Origin: Epithemia pelagica
Taxonomy: Eukaryota > Bacillariophyta > Bacillariophyceae > Surirellales > Surirellaceae
Reading direction: 5' to 3'
Assembly (NCBI GenBank): GCA_946965045.2
Contig: OX337228.1
Coordinates: 310,001 to 374,000, forward strand
DNA: 64,000 nucleotides
A program made the translations under genes and the position numbers. Of this stretch, positions 9,965 through 20,688 are shown in pieces (positions within the stretch are counted from its first letter, which is position 1; every line of letters begins with the position of its first letter). A model generated the notes under the pieces. The model had not been told where the DNA came from, did no database searches, and was given only the letters and a program-made list of their open reading frames with translations.

Positions 9965-11791
9965 TTAGTTTGAAATTTTGGATGCTTGCTGTTGCAAGAG
10001 TTGAATCATTTCACGGAGTGCTTGCGTCAAGGTCCGTTCGGGTTCCTGGAGAAGGAATGAGAGTGTGTTGTTGTTGTTGTTGGTACTCGTCGTGTTGGTG
10101 CTGTTGCGGAATGTCGAGGGTCTCGGTAGTAACAAGTGTCGTAATTTGGGAGTATCAAATGCAGTGGTATGGGGTGCAAACTCTGCCGTACTAGTATTGG
10201 TATACGTCAGGACGGGGGCCGTCCAATACGGGTGATACAGGCGTTGCAAATCGGCATGCACCACGGCTGGTATCTGATAGGCGACCGCTTGACTGAGAAA
10301 GCCCGTCAATCGGGAATGCGAGTTGAGTCCAAAATACTGGGGTGTCGTCTGGGGATCGACGAGGAGCAACAAGACCTGACACTGTGTGGCAATGCTCCGT
10401 TGAAAGTCGACAAAATCATCGTGTTGCACGACCGTGACACGATCCGGACCCCACACTGTTTTGGCATAGTCGTGTGGCAAACCGGAATACATTCGAGCAT
10501 GCAACAAGACACGAAAGGTTGGATGTTGTTGCTGCTGTTGTTCTTCCTGAACCAATTGGTTCAAGGCATGTACCAAGGCGGTTTGTTTCTTGCTTCCACT
10601 GGGACACAGCGTAATAGTGGTTTTGTTCTTCTTGTTGTTGTTGTTGCTGCTGCTGTTATTGGTTGTACCGATTCTTGTGGAAGTATCAAATTGCGGCAAA
10701 TCGACCGTCGGAAAATGACAGGCAGGTTCGAGAGGCGAGATCCAACAGACTTGTCGTGTGGCGGGTGCGACGTGTGCGGGTGAACATCGACTACAACTGG
10801 TATGCATGAGACAAAAATGCTGGTTCGGTGCCTGCTTCATCCACTTCGTAAAAGACTGGTACCTGGCCGCATCGCAACTAATGCCAATCTTGGCACGATA
10901 GTTGCGATCGTAGGCCGTATAGCGGACCATGCGTCCAAATTGGGCCAGTGTGCCATCGGCTCGGCGCCGAATCGTTCCGGCCAAAGTGGTATTGAAATAC
11001 CGGGAAAAACTCGTCTTGGACACGGAACTGCCATTGGCATATTGCTGTTTGTGGAAGGAATGGTGTTCGGCCAAGGCGACGTCAAAGACAATTGGCTGTG
11101 TACCCGTACTGCAATTGATACGATGCCACGGCAAGGGATATCGCAATATAGTACTTTCGATCACTTCGTAATGATAATCGGCCTTGTTTTCTAACGCCAC
11201 ACTGCATGGAGGAGCGCCCGGAGTTCCCAGTTCCAACAAGGGTTGCTGTAACAAGGCGGCGCGGTCGGCCGCCGATTGCACCAACAGTGGTGCGTCAACC
11301 TCAGCCGCTGAACTGGATGATAATTCGGTCGACGACAAGGACGATTCGGTCGACGATTGCACGATCAGTGGGGGAGCATCGACCGTCGATGACGATACTG
11401 ACGACAAGGATGATGATTCGGTCGACGATTCAGGGAGGGACGACGATGGTGGCTTGGGAATCCAGGGTTGTGCATCGTAGTGCGGGGAATGACTGGCCGT
11501 ACTGGAAATGGTGGTACTGTGGGAAATCGACCACAACGTAAAAGTCAGCACGAGCAGCATCGACAACCATGTCCGGATGAACAAGTGGTGTCTCGTTGCC
11601 CCCGCAGCAGTAGACGAACCGGAGGAGGATGGAGAATCCTCTTCCAGTTTCGTGGCATGGCGGTTTTTACTGTTGATGATGGCGAGTGGCTGTCGTTGTC
11701 GTTGTCGTCGTCCAGCTAGAATAGTAAATTGTGCTTCTTTCTGTCCAGTCTCCGAGTCGACGACAACGACATCTCCATGCTGATGGGACAT
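9965..11791 (-). CDS. Glycosyltransferase-like type II membrane protein (copy 3)
   Basis: 608 aa from ATG 11791. The lumenal domain is nearly the same as copy 2 (VCWISPLEPACHF, ITLCPSGSKKQ, YAKTVWGPDRVTVVQHDD, QIPAVVHADLQRLY). The membrane anchor lies near residues 74-92 (WLSMLLVLTFTLW). The N-terminal 40 residues are unrelated to copies 2 and 4: small indels close the ancestral MSLSSTRRL frame at 11716, and an upstream ATG in another frame (MSHQHGDVVVV) now leads into the body of the protein. The new tail is still Gln/Arg-rich and hydrophilic, so topology is probably kept. Convergent with MND1 copy 2. Confidence 0.7.
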   Translation of the reverse strand: MSHQHGDVVVVDSETGQKEAQFTILAGRRQRQRQPLAIINSKNRHATKLEEDSPSSSGSSTAAGATRHHLFIRTWLSMLLVLTFTLWSISHSTTISSTASHSPHYDAQPWIPKPPSSSLPESSTESSSLSSVSSSTVDAPPLIVQSSTESSLSSTELSSSSAAEVDAPLLVQSAADRAALLQQPLLELGTPGAPPCSVALENKADYHYEVIESTILRYPLPWHRINCSTGTQPIVFDVALAEHHSFHKQQYANGSSVSKTSFSRYFNTTLAGTIRRRADGTLAQFGRMVRYTAYDRNYRAKIGISCDAARYQSFTKWMKQAPNQHFCLMHTSCSRCSPAHVAPATRQVCWISPLEPACHFPTVDLPQFDTSTRIGTTNNSSSNNNNKKNKTTITLCPSGSKKQTALVHALNQLVQEEQQQQQHPTFRVLLHARMYSGLPHDYAKTVWGPDRVTVVQHDDFVDFQRSIATQCQVLLLLVDPQTTPQYFGLNSHSRLTGFLSQAVAYQIPAVVHADLQRLYHPYWTAPVLTYTNTSTAEFAPHTTAFDTPKLRHLLLPRPSTFRNSTNTTSTNNNNNTLSFLLQEPERTLTQALREMIQLLQQQASKISN

Positions 11792-11949
11792 TTTCCAAGT
11801 TTTTTTTCAGATGTGAGAAAAATGAGGATGAGGATTGAGATTGAGGATGTTCCAACCGAGTGGAAAGGTAAGACGGGTAAGTTTTGGGGAATAGGGAAAT
11901 GAGGGACTTTTAGAGGAACATATAGAAGGACTTTCGGATAAATAGTAAA

Positions 11950-12264
11950 CACTATTACGCTGTGTCGCAGTGGAACCAAGAAACAAACCGCCTTGGTACA
12001 TGCCTTGAACCAATTGGTTCAGGAAGAAGAACAACTACAACAGGGCAAAACCAATCATTCTTCACCCGAACCAACCTTTCGTGTCTTGTTGCATTCTCGT
12101 TCTTCTGGTCTCCCTCCCGACTATGCCAAAACAGTGTGGGGTCCGGATCGTGTCAATGTCGTGCAACACGATGATTATGTCGATTTTCAACGGAGCATTG
12201 CCACCCAGTGTCACATTTTGGTGTCCTTTGTCGATCCCAAGACGACGCCCCAGTATTTTGGAAT
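11950..12264 (+). pseudogene. Inverted fragment of glycosyltransferase-like gene
   Basis: About 315 bp of coding-like sequence on the plus strand encodes the middle of the family protein (QTALVHALNQLVQEEEQLQQ, PPDYAKTVWGPDRVNVV, CHILVSFVDPKTTPQYFG). It closely matches copy 4 (complement of about 13362-13676) and is in the opposite orientation. It lacks start, membrane anchor and C-terminus. It sits exactly where the related segment near 1 kb carries different sequence, between the shared inverted 17-mers, so it was inserted or captured there. Confidence 0.8.
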
Positions 12265-12349
12265 TACCGGTCACTGGATGGTCTGTCCGAATGTCAGTCT
12301 AATTTTTGAAAGTTTCTCCGAACGTCTGTCATGAAAGTCCCTCATTTCA

Positions 12350-12785
12350 CGTTTTGGGCAGCTATATTATTATGGTTTGGGCCCGTCCGTCCTGTGGACG
12401 GACCGACCCTTTAGCTCAACAAAACCAATCTGTGCGCCCGGTCAAGAAGGGACCGACGGACGATTGAGAAGGAGTCATCGCTCCCAAGACGTTTCCAAGT
12501 TGCTTACGAAGCTTGTTGGGAGAATGATCAAATGACCCCCAACAAGCAAACGTTGACGCGTCGGGAGCGTTGGATCTGACGAATGAGGATGTAGTCCCGC
12601 ACCTGTCCCTACTCCCTACCGACATTGTGATGGTGACCATGGCCTCGGCTCAACTGCGTCAGTCTCAGAACACCTGTCGTGATAGCTTTTCTGCACTGTC
12701 GTGGTTCAAAGATAATGACGACTCTTCGGCAGCCAATGCATGTGAAGCGTACTATGACGCACGCTGTTTCGAAATAAATTCATAA
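12350..12785. repeat. Second copy of the 2256-2665 segment
   Basis: Matches 2256-2665 with minor indels and the same 8-bp-arm hairpin. The MITE found next to the first copy is absent here. The rest to 13047 is 3' flank of the next gene; no other gene is seen. Confidence 0.5.
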
Positions 12786-13047
12786 TGGTACAAACAAACC
12801 GCCGCGATGGTTCCTTTTCTATACATGGTATAGTAGTACTACCTAGATTCTACATGGCACCAGTGGTAACGTGTCATGTCTCGGATCCAGCCAGCCACCA
12901 ACAACAGTAGAAAGGAGGAGAAGTTGGCCGTGGCCTCAGATATCGCACGTACATATTGTACGAGAGAGGCCTCCCTCTACCTACCTATTAGTTTGGCACT
13001 TTGGATGCATGTTGTTGTTGCTGTTGCTGTTGTTGTTGCTGTTGCTG

Positions 13048-14730
13048 TTATTGTTGTTGCAAGCGTTGAATCATTTCACGGAGTGCTTGCGTCAAGGTCC
13101 GTTCTGGTTCCTTCAGGACCAATGGCATTTTGATGCTCGTCGTGCTGTTGGGCGGTTTTGCTATCAAGTGTCGCAATTCGGGTGTATCGAGTGCCGTGGT
13201 ATGGGGGGCAAACTGTGCCGTACTCGTATTGGTATAGGTCAGGACCGGTGCCGTCCAATACCGTTGATAAATGCGCTGCAAATCGGCATGCACCACGGCC
13301 GGGATCCGATAGGCCGCCGCTTGACTGACAAACCCCGTCAATTTGGATTGGGTGAGTCCAAAATACTGGGGCGTCGTCTCGGGATCCACGAGGGGCACCA
13401 AAATGTGACACTGTGTGGCAATGCTCCGCTGAAAGTCGACATAATCATCGTGTTGCACGACACTGACACGATCCGGACCCCACACTGTTTTGGCATAGTC
13501 GGGTGGAAGGCCGGAAGAACGAGAATGCAACAAGACACGAAAGGTTGGTTCGGGTGAAGAATGATTGGTTTTGCCCTGTTGTAGTTGTTCTTCTTCCTGA
13601 ACCAATTGGTTCAAGGCATGTACCAAGGCGGTTTGTTTCTTGGTTCCACTGGGACACAGCGTGATAGTGTTTTTATGGTTCTGGTGGTTGATTGTACGAA
13701 TTGGGGTCGTATCAAATTGCGGCAAATCGACCGTCGGAAAATGACAGGCCGGTTCGAGGGGCGACACCCAACACACTTGTCGGGTGTCAGGTGCCACTTG
13801 TGGGGGTGTACATCGCATGCAAATACCATGCAAGACACAAAAATGTTTGTGGGGTCCCTGCGTCATCCATTTCAAAAAGCGCAATCGCACCGAATCGCAA
13901 CTAATGCCAATCATGGCATGATAATTGCGATCGTGGGCCGTATAGCGGACCATGCGTCCAAATTGGGCCAGTGTGCCATCGGAACGACGTCGAATTGTTC
14001 CGGCCAAGCTGGTATTGAAATACCGGGCAAAACTCGTTTTGGAAACCGAACTGCCATTGGCATGAGCATTTTTGTACAAGGAATTGAGTTCGGCCAAGGC
14101 GACATCAAAGACAATGACGGTCGACGTACTGCAATTGAGACGATGCCAGGGCAAGGGATATCGCAAAATGGTACTTTCAATCACTTCGTAATGATAATCG
14201 GCCTTGTTTTCCAAGGCCACAATACACGGAGGAGCACCCGGAGTGCCCAATTCCACCACGGGGTGTTCACGTAACAAGGCGGCGCGGTCAGCGGCCGATT
14301 GCACCAACAGTGGGGCGTCGACTGTCGCCGATGACGATGACGACAAGGATAAGGATGACGATTCGGTCGACAATTCAGGGAGAGACGACGACGATGGTGG
14401 TGGCTTGGGAATCCAGGGTTGTGCATCGTACTCCAGGGAATGACTGGTTGTACTGGCAATGGTGGTACTGTGGGAAATCAACCACGCCGTGTGAGACAGC
14501 ACAACCAGCATCCACACCCATGTCCGGGTGGACAAGTGCTGTCTCGTTGCCCCGGAGGAGGATGGATCATCGTTGCTTTCCAGTGATGTTGTATCAGGGC
14601 TATTGTTGTGGTTGTTTCTGGCAAGTGGCTGTGGTTTGTGTTGTTGTCGTCGTCCAGGTGGTATCGTAGATTGTGGTGGTAGTGCTTCCTTCTCCAGTCT
14701 CCGAGTCGACGACAAGGACAACGTCTCCAT
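13048..14730 (-). CDS. Glycosyltransferase-like type II membrane protein (copy 4)
   Basis: 560 aa from ATG 14730 (METLSLSSTRRLEKEA), chosen because it matches the start of copy 2; the frame is open further upstream but without a better ATG. The anchor is near residues 70-88 (VWMLVVLSHTAWLI), followed by a shorter stem and then the conserved lumenal domain (KADYHYEVIESTILRYPLPW, VCWVSPLEPACHF, ITLCPSG, YAKTVWGPDRVSVVQHDD, RIPAVVHAD). It ends in a poly-Gln run encoded by a CAA/CAG-type microsatellite. It is clearly more diverged from copies 2 and 3 than they are from each other and is therefore an older paralogue. It is divergently arranged with the methyltransferase gene at 14973, with 242 bp between start codons. 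Confidence 0.72.
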   Translation of the reverse strand: METLSLSSTRRLEKEALPPQSTIPPGRRQQHKPQPLARNNHNNSPDTTSLESNDDPSSSGATRQHLSTRTWVWMLVVLSHTAWLISHSTTIASTTSHSLEYDAQPWIPKPPPSSSSLPELSTESSSLSLSSSSSATVDAPLLVQSAADRAALLREHPVVELGTPGAPPCIVALENKADYHYEVIESTILRYPLPWHRLNCSTSTVIVFDVALAELNSLYKNAHANGSSVSKTSFARYFNTSLAGTIRRRSDGTLAQFGRMVRYTAHDRNYHAMIGISCDSVRLRFLKWMTQGPHKHFCVLHGICMRCTPPQVAPDTRQVCWVSPLEPACHFPTVDLPQFDTTPIRTINHQNHKNTITLCPSGTKKQTALVHALNQLVQEEEQLQQGKTNHSSPEPTFRVLLHSRSSGLPPDYAKTVWGPDRVSVVQHDDYVDFQRSIATQCHILVPLVDPETTPQYFGLTQSKLTGFVSQAAAYRIPAVVHADLQRIYQRYWTAPVLTYTNTSTAQFAPHTTALDTPELRHLIAKPPNSTTSIKMPLVLKEPERTLTQALREMIQRLQQQ

Positions 14731-14972
14731 GGTGGGAAGATCTCCGCAAAGTTTTTTTGGAAGGAAGGGGTCATCTTTCGGTGTCATCTGTCATCCCCCA
14801 ACGGAAAAACTCCGAGCCAGGCGTGCCTTGGGGGCAGCTTTGTTTTGGGTCCTGTCGACTGCCCCCCCCATTGTTGGGAAAGGGGGCGCCCTTGCACCTT
14901 TTTTCTGGTCCATCCATCACTCTCATTTTTGTGGTGCTGGGTTTGCCAACGACGAGAGAGGAGAGATTGACC

Positions 14973-15914
14973 ATGCCCAGCAATCCCCAATTGGATGTTC
15001 CCATTACCTTGACAGGTCTCTTTCCACCCGAAGAAGATGACAATGATGATGATGAAACGGATTGCAACGACGACCACGACAACAAGGACGATCACGACGA
15101 CGACCATCATGCCAATTGCTACGAGGTTCAATCCTTGACGGTGTGTGATCGGACCTATTTCGTTCGTCAATACGATTTTCATTCGCACAATGCCAATTGT
15201 GTCTGGCCCGGTACCTTTGTCTTGGCCGAGTACTTGTTTTCACAAACCAAAACGACCAAAACCGACCAAACTAATACAGATACAGTGTGGGGACACGTGT
15301 TGGAATTGGGAACGGCCACGGGCTTGTTGGCCATGCGATTGCATCATGCCTCGCGTGTCTATCATCATCATGGCAAGAATGCCGAGGATGATTCGCAAAA
15401 CGTCATTATTTGCGATTCGGTCACCACCTCGGATGTAGACGACGATCAAGTGACACACAATGTCGAATGGAATTATCAACGCAATGGTATACTACAAGGA
15501 ACCATGGAGAACGACAGGGACAAGAACACTCCACCTCCAATTCATATCCCTCATACCTGGGGGACCGGATGGGAGAAGTCTGTACAACGCCGAAAAACCC
15601 AACTCCAACTGCAGCAGCAGATTCGATCGACGTTTGATACGATTGTGGCCAGTGATATTTTACTCTATGTGTCCGCTTACCCCGCCTTGGTCCAAACCGT
15701 GACCGAACTCTTTGCAATGGACCGCAGTCCAGCGCCAGACACTGACACTCACGAACGTAGTTCTCCACAACGACAACAACAACTGATTTTGAGTTGGAAT
15801 CGACGCATGAAGGAAAGTGCCTCATTTTTTCAACTCATGGAACACGCCGGCTTTGCTTGGAAGCATGAGGGAAACTGTGTCTATACCTTTGTCCAGGTAC
15901 CACGAGTTGAATAA
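14973..15914 (+). CDS. METTL21/METTL23-type (Methyltransf_16) protein methyltransferase
   Basis: 313 aa, intronless. The family order is visible: VWPGTFVLAEYLF near residue 77, SAM-binding motif I LELGTATGLLAMRL near 109, the acidic motif IICDSV with THNVEWNYQRNGI after it, FDTIVASDILLY near 221 (the DxLY-type post-motif), and LILSWNRRM near 270. This class of seven-beta-strand enzymes methylates lysines on chaperones, elongation factors or other proteins; the substrate cannot be told here. The start was set at MPSNPQLDVP because the upstream open frame overlaps the divergent neighbour's 5' region. A His/Asp-rich stretch at residues 25-50 is low-complexity and probably disordered. Confidence 0.82.
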   Translation: MPSNPQLDVPITLTGLFPPEEDDNDDDETDCNDDHDNKDDHDDDHHANCYEVQSLTVCDRTYFVRQYDFHSHNANCVWPGTFVLAEYLFSQTKTTKTDQTNTDTVWGHVLELGTATGLLAMRLHHASRVYHHHGKNAEDDSQNVIICDSVTTSDVDDDQVTHNVEWNYQRNGILQGTMENDRDKNTPPPIHIPHTWGTGWEKSVQRRKTQLQLQQQIRSTFDTIVASDILLYVSAYPALVQTVTELFAMDRSPAPDTDTHERSSPQRQQQLILSWNRRMKESASFFQLMEHAGFAWKHEGNCVYTFVQVPRVE

Positions 15915-16370
15915 TCTGTTGTGTGTGTGATGGTGCTCGTTGTGAGAGAGCGTGTGTGTGAAACGTGGAGCAACAAAGTCTCGTTTCTGTAGAGATGGAG
16001 ATTCTCTAGAGAGAGTAAAGACACATTCTACTGAAAAAAGAGATTGATCGATCGTGGAGGTTGCCAAGGAAACCACATTCGCGGTTGTACGTACGGCAAC
16101 CACGATTGACGATAACAAGTCGCAACGAACCACCAGCCGGCAAGCGTGTGGAACTTTGGAACGTGGAGGTTGTCAAGGAACGGCGGTGGTATGTACAGCG
16201 ACATCGATGTTGCAACGAGTTCTTTTTCCCTCGAAAACTCGAAAACACCAAAGTACCAACGAGCGTGTGGAACGTTGAAACGTGTACATCTTCCCGCAGT
16301 CAGACTTTGTCGTCGGTAGAGGCACCATAAAACACCATTGTTTCGTCTTGATTGCAACTAGGAATACAGA
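15915..16370. other. Spacer upstream of the Kelch array
   Basis: No gene. It contains imperfect direct repeats of GTGGAGGTTGCCAAGGAA (near 16054 and 16164) and of GCGTGTGGAAC (near 16144 and 16264). The GAGCGTGTGGAACGT motif also precedes the Kelch genes at 22979 and 30234, so part of this is a shared Kelch 5' flank. Confidence 0.4.
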
Positions 16371-17510
16371 ATGGATGTGACAGAACAAGTACACTTGTCT
16401 GGCCTTGTGTTGGGCAGTAATCCAGAAGAACCAGCAGAGTGGACCCGAAATGACCAAAACTGGCCTCCCCTTGAGCTGTCTGTGCACGCCTCTGTTGTCG
16501 TGCATCCTCCAAACAACAACAACGAAATAATGGTTGTGGTAATAGGAGGCAAAAAACGGTTTAATTACGAAAATTCAGTGTTCCTCCTTTTGAATCCTGC
16601 TGAGCAATCTACCTGCAAACAGTGGATTAAAGGGCCAGGTATGAATGAAGCGAGATCAGCTCATGCTGCGGTTGTCTGCAACGACAGCGTGTACGCCATT
16701 GGGGGACACAAGGTTGATTCCGTCCTGAACACCATTGAACGGATTGACATCATAGATCTTCTCTCACCCGAGAATCGTGATAAGGAAAACCCATGGTAGA
16801 CACTGACATGTCGATTGTCGGATGGGAGATTCGCCTGTTCCGCGGTGACGATTCACAACAGGTACATTGTTGTGGCTGGTGGATGGGGTAGTAGGGATGT
16901 AAAATATTTGACATCGGTTGAAATAATTGATACCGTGCAAGAAAGTTCACCATATATCTTTCCAGGCCCACCCCTGAACGTGCCTCGTCAATATTTCGGA
17001 ATGACTGTAATCGGTTCCTACATTTATGTTGTTGGTGGTACATCTCACGACTCCTCAGCAGAAGCCTTGAGATCAATCGAGAATTTGAAAGTGCGTGATT
17101 CACGTGATGAAAAGACAAGCATCAACGGAACATCTGTGTCTCCACCTTCTTTGTCATGGACGAAACATCAGGAATTGGCTTTGAGTGAACCTCGCTATGC
17201 GCATGCTGTGGCTCGAGTTGGATCATGCTTGGTCGTATCAGGAGGTTGCCCCTGTTTTGGTCAGCCTCCTTTACGGTCTGTTGAAGTAATGGACACAAAA
17301 CGCAACAAAGTGTGGAAAATTGTCCCAGAATTGACTGTCCCACGCATTTGGCACACCATGGTTTCGATTTCGACGGGTATTGTTTGTATATCTGGTGGTA
17401 GGAGAGTTGACTTCTGTGAAATACTGTCATTGATGGACAAGAACTCGGTCGTGTTTCGGAATTTGTTGCTGGGTAAAAATGGGACACATCCATGTTTGAA
17501 GAAAATGTAA
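16371..17510 (+). pseudogene. Kelch-repeat beta-propeller protein with a nonsense codon (K1)
   Basis: The frame matches the ~380-aa Kelch family of this window end to end (start MDVTEQVHLSGLVLG, end PCLKKM) except for an in-frame TAG at 16797-16799, replacing the Lys codon of the family's DKENxWKTLTC. Downstream the same frame is open to 17510. Kelch signatures are present on both sides: YAIGG, YIVVAGGW, YVVGG, CLVVSGG, VCISGG. Without readthrough it would make only the first 142 residues, less than half a propeller. A point-mutated recent pseudogene is the simplest reading. Confidence 0.8.
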
Positions 17511-19548
17511 GCCGACTCGATAGACTGGTATTTGTATCAAAGTGAAACTAATCTTAAACTATCATCATTACATCGAACTGTGTTATGGCAATTGTGGACA
17601 GATGGACTTGTTCGCTTGTTCCTTAGGTCGAATCTTTGCTTTGGTACCCATGAATCTACTATTCATGACAAACAGCGTAATGATAGAGTTAGGCAAGGAA
17701 TTGGCACTTGGAGATGGTTTGCATTTTTTAAGACCACAAAATTGCCATGCGTAATCCACAACACGACCAGCAGGGCAAACGACAAAAGAGGAATCATGAG
17801 GCAGTGCATCCTGATTTTGGACGTCTCGTATTGGCTGATAAGGAGCGGCAAACCACTACTACAGGAGTTGTGAAAACCACCACCACAAGAATTGACCAAT
17901 AGCCACCCAGCTTGCAATGGTATGCGTTATTCCAGACCAATTTTCTTGTGAAGGGTCGTGTGTGGTTTGCGAGATTTGTTTGGGACCAAAGAACTGGTCT
18001 TGTCGTTCTACCCAAAGGAACCCACCAAGATTTGCATGGATCAACATGGAGCCACCATAACGAGACCAGACTGTAAAACCGGTTGATCGGGCAAGGGTTC
18101 TTGGTTCACCGGAGACGATTCACCTTTGGCAGCCAATGTTTCTGGTTTCTCGATTGATCCACCATGGCTGCCGGTGAAGCATCATCCACCAAGTATGTGA
18201 CTGCCGGAGCATTCCCATCCAACAAGTACCGCAATCGAAAAATGTGCTCCTTGACGGCGTTCCAAAACAATGCGCAAGGCTGGCCGAAATGTATTCAACA
18301 CGACACTATCCGTCCAAGAATCGTTCGGTTCTACGTTCAGAGTGTCTTGAGGAGGAGAAGAAGAAGCCGAGACAAAAAGCCTTGTCCAAGGATAGCAGTG
18401 CTGCTGCTGGGATACAAACCACCTGCCTTTTTCACCATACGATACTTGGTGCAGTCCGCCAGACCCACTACTTTGGCCATGTGGCCAAATGAAGTGACAG
18501 AATGGGTTCCTCCGGTCGAATCGGAGGCAATGGGCAATGGGACGACGACCATACCGTTCATCGTCGTCTCGTCGCTCGGCAACAAACCAATCAACCAGCG
18601 AAGATCGAACCACTCTCTCTCTCTGTGCCGTTGCTAGTCGTGTCGTCTTTGGCATGGAAGAGAATGGACTGCTTGAGAGAAGTCTCAGAGCAGAGAAGGC
18701 GCCATCGTTTATCTTACACATGGTTGACGGTTGACGCCATCATCATCCTCATCGTTGATCGTTGCAATCTAATGTAGCGTCTGTTCGCTGTACGCGGTTC
18801 TAGTTGAACGCGTCGGGCGAGCCGCGCGCCAGAAAAGCGCACCGTGCTCCCCACAACAATCTCCAAGAAAGAGAAAGCAACCAGATTCCGCAGAAAGAGA
18901 AGAGAAACAAACATACCTTACCCTCTCGATCTTGATCCTCTCGAACACAGTCTAGAATGTCGAAAAGCATTGATCCACTCCGACCAACCACAGCAGAAAT
19001 CAAGTACAAAAGTCGTTAGCACATGACAGAACATGAGAAGAAAAGGAGAAAACGATACACGGTCCAGCTTGGTCGGCACCGTCACCTTTAAGAATCTATC
19101 GTTTGCCAAGAAGAGCCACGTAGTCTGTCAATCCGAAGGATTTCCACCTCCATAATCGCAGGCTCTTTTCGTGTTGCGGTTTTTACAAATCTAAATGCAG
19201 GATCGCGTACCTCGACAGTCCAAGAGGAACATGAACGTGCACCCAGCAGCGGTTCGGAACGTATTGAACGTTTCAAGATACAATAGCGTGGAGATGCCCA
19301 CTTTGGAAGGAACTCGTTGAGACTCATGGCACATACAGCAAAAAAATATACCCGTAGGCATTACACTGGGTTCGGTCGTAACTGCATGTTTGACAGGAGC
19401 CGTTCGGTCGTCAATGCATGAGTTTGACAAGCACCGACAGAAACCTACAAAACAAACTGGCGGGCAATCACACAATTTCAGATCCGACTAGGAGGGAAAC
19501 TTGTCTGAAGAGAAACACCATCACCATTGTTTTGTTTTCGACGGCAAC
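17511..19548. repeat. Kelch inter-gene spacer containing a duplicated tract (17889-19045)
   Basis: Bases 17889-19045 appear identical to 25128-26284 (1157 bp, constant offset 7239). Outside this tract the two units differ by several percent and by a ~600-bp insertion at about 24360-24970. Open frames on both strands (for example 18164-18637 plus and 18182-18721 minus) overlap one another, have no recognised domain, and cannot be tested by comparison because the copies are identical. I do not call a gene here. Confidence 0.6.
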
Positions 19549-20688
19549 ATGGATGTGAGCAACCAAACACGCTTGTCTGGCCTCGTGATGGGAATTGATC
19601 AAGATGAACCAAAATGGACCAGAAATGACCAAGACTTGCCTCCCCTTGACCTTGAGCGGTATGGGGCCGCCTCAGTTGTCGTGCATTCTCGAGCCAACAA
19701 CATGGAAGAAATGGTTGTGGTAGTAGGAGGCGAAAAACTGGGAGAGCACGCAAACAATTCAGTGTTTCTCCTGAATGCTGCTAAAGAATCTAAATGCAGA
19801 CAGTGGATACAAGGGCCACATATGAATGAAGCGAGATTATGGCACGCTGCGGTTGTCTGCAACGGCAGCGTGTACGCCATTGGTGGAAACAATGACCATC
19901 ATTCCCTCCTGAACACCATTGAGCGCATAGACATCATTGACCTGCTCTCAGCCAAGAAACGTGATAAAGAGAACCTTTGGAAAACACTGACGTGTCGATT
20001 GTCCAAAGCAAGAAAGGACTGTTCCGCTGCCGCGATTGACAACAGGTATATTGTTGTAGTTGGTGGATTGGGTGGATTGGGTGCGGTTCTAGAGGCTTTG
20101 GCATCTGTCGAAATAATTGACACCATGCACGAAAACCAACCAAATGTCTTCAATGGCCCACCCCTGAATGTGCCTCGTTATTGCTTCGGAATGACTGTGA
20201 TTGGTTCGTGTATTTTTGTTGTTGGTGGTACATCGACAGGGGAATGCCTCAATTCAGTCGAGTGCTTGAAAATGAGTGACTCACGTGGTGACGGGACAAA
20301 CAACAAGGGTGAATCGATAGTCCCTTCTTCTTTGTCATGGGCTATACATGTTGACTTGGCTTTGACTGAGTCTCGCTGGGGGCATGCTGTGGCTCGAGTT
20401 GGATCATGCTTGGTCGTATCAGGAGGTTGTCCCGGTAGTTCTTGGTATCGTTTACGGTCTGTCGAAGTAATGGACACAAAACGGAACAAAGTGTGGAAAA
20501 TGGTTCCAGAAATGACTGTCCCACGCTCATATCACAATATGGTTACTCTTTCGACTGGTATCGTTTGTATATCCGGTGATGGAGAAAAATCCTGTGAGAG
20601 ACTGTCATTGGTTGACCAGAACTCGGTCGTGTTTCGCAATTTGTTGTTGGGTACAAATGGTACACGTCTATGTTTAAAGGAAATGTAA
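19549..20688 (+). CDS. Kelch-repeat beta-propeller protein (K2)
   Basis: 379 aa from ATG 19549 (MDVSNQTRLSGL). The start matches the family's invariant MDV...LSGL N-terminus; upstream frame has no ATG. The protein is built of Kelch motifs, with the double-Gly strand ends VVVVGG, YAIGG, YIVVVGG, FVVGG, CLVVSGG and VCISG spaced about 45-70 residues, plus conserved WxxxP/R turns (NVPRYCFGM, TVPRSYHNM). A six-bladed propeller is inferred. There is no signal peptide, BTB or F-box domain, so a cytosolic protein-interaction role is likely but the partner is unknown. Closest relative is K3 (26784), with about 17 replacements and a two-residue indel. Confidence 0.8.
   Translation: MDVSNQTRLSGLVMGIDQDEPKWTRNDQDLPPLDLERYGAASVVVHSRANNMEEMVVVVGGEKLGEHANNSVFLLNAAKESKCRQWIQGPHMNEARLWHAAVVCNGSVYAIGGNNDHHSLLNTIERIDIIDLLSAKKRDKENLWKTLTCRLSKARKDCSAAAIDNRYIVVVGGLGGLGAVLEALASVEIIDTMHENQPNVFNGPPLNVPRYCFGMTVIGSCIFVVGGTSTGECLNSVECLKMSDSRGDGTNNKGESIVPSSLSWAIHVDLALTESRWGHAVARVGSCLVVSGGCPGSSWYRLRSVEVMDTKRNKVWKMVPEMTVPRSYHNMVTLSTGIVCISGDGEKSCERLSLVDQNSVVFRNLLLGTNGTRLCLKEM

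Noticed and set aside
13009-13058. GTT/GCT-type microsatellite as a separate repeat element
   Set aside because: It mostly encodes, or immediately follows, the poly-Gln C-terminus of glycosyltransferase-like copy 4, so it is ordinary coding low complexity.
18164-18721. Genes on either strand of the duplicated spacer
   Set aside because: Frames on both strands overlap, have no domain, and the identical copies give no evidence of coding constraint.
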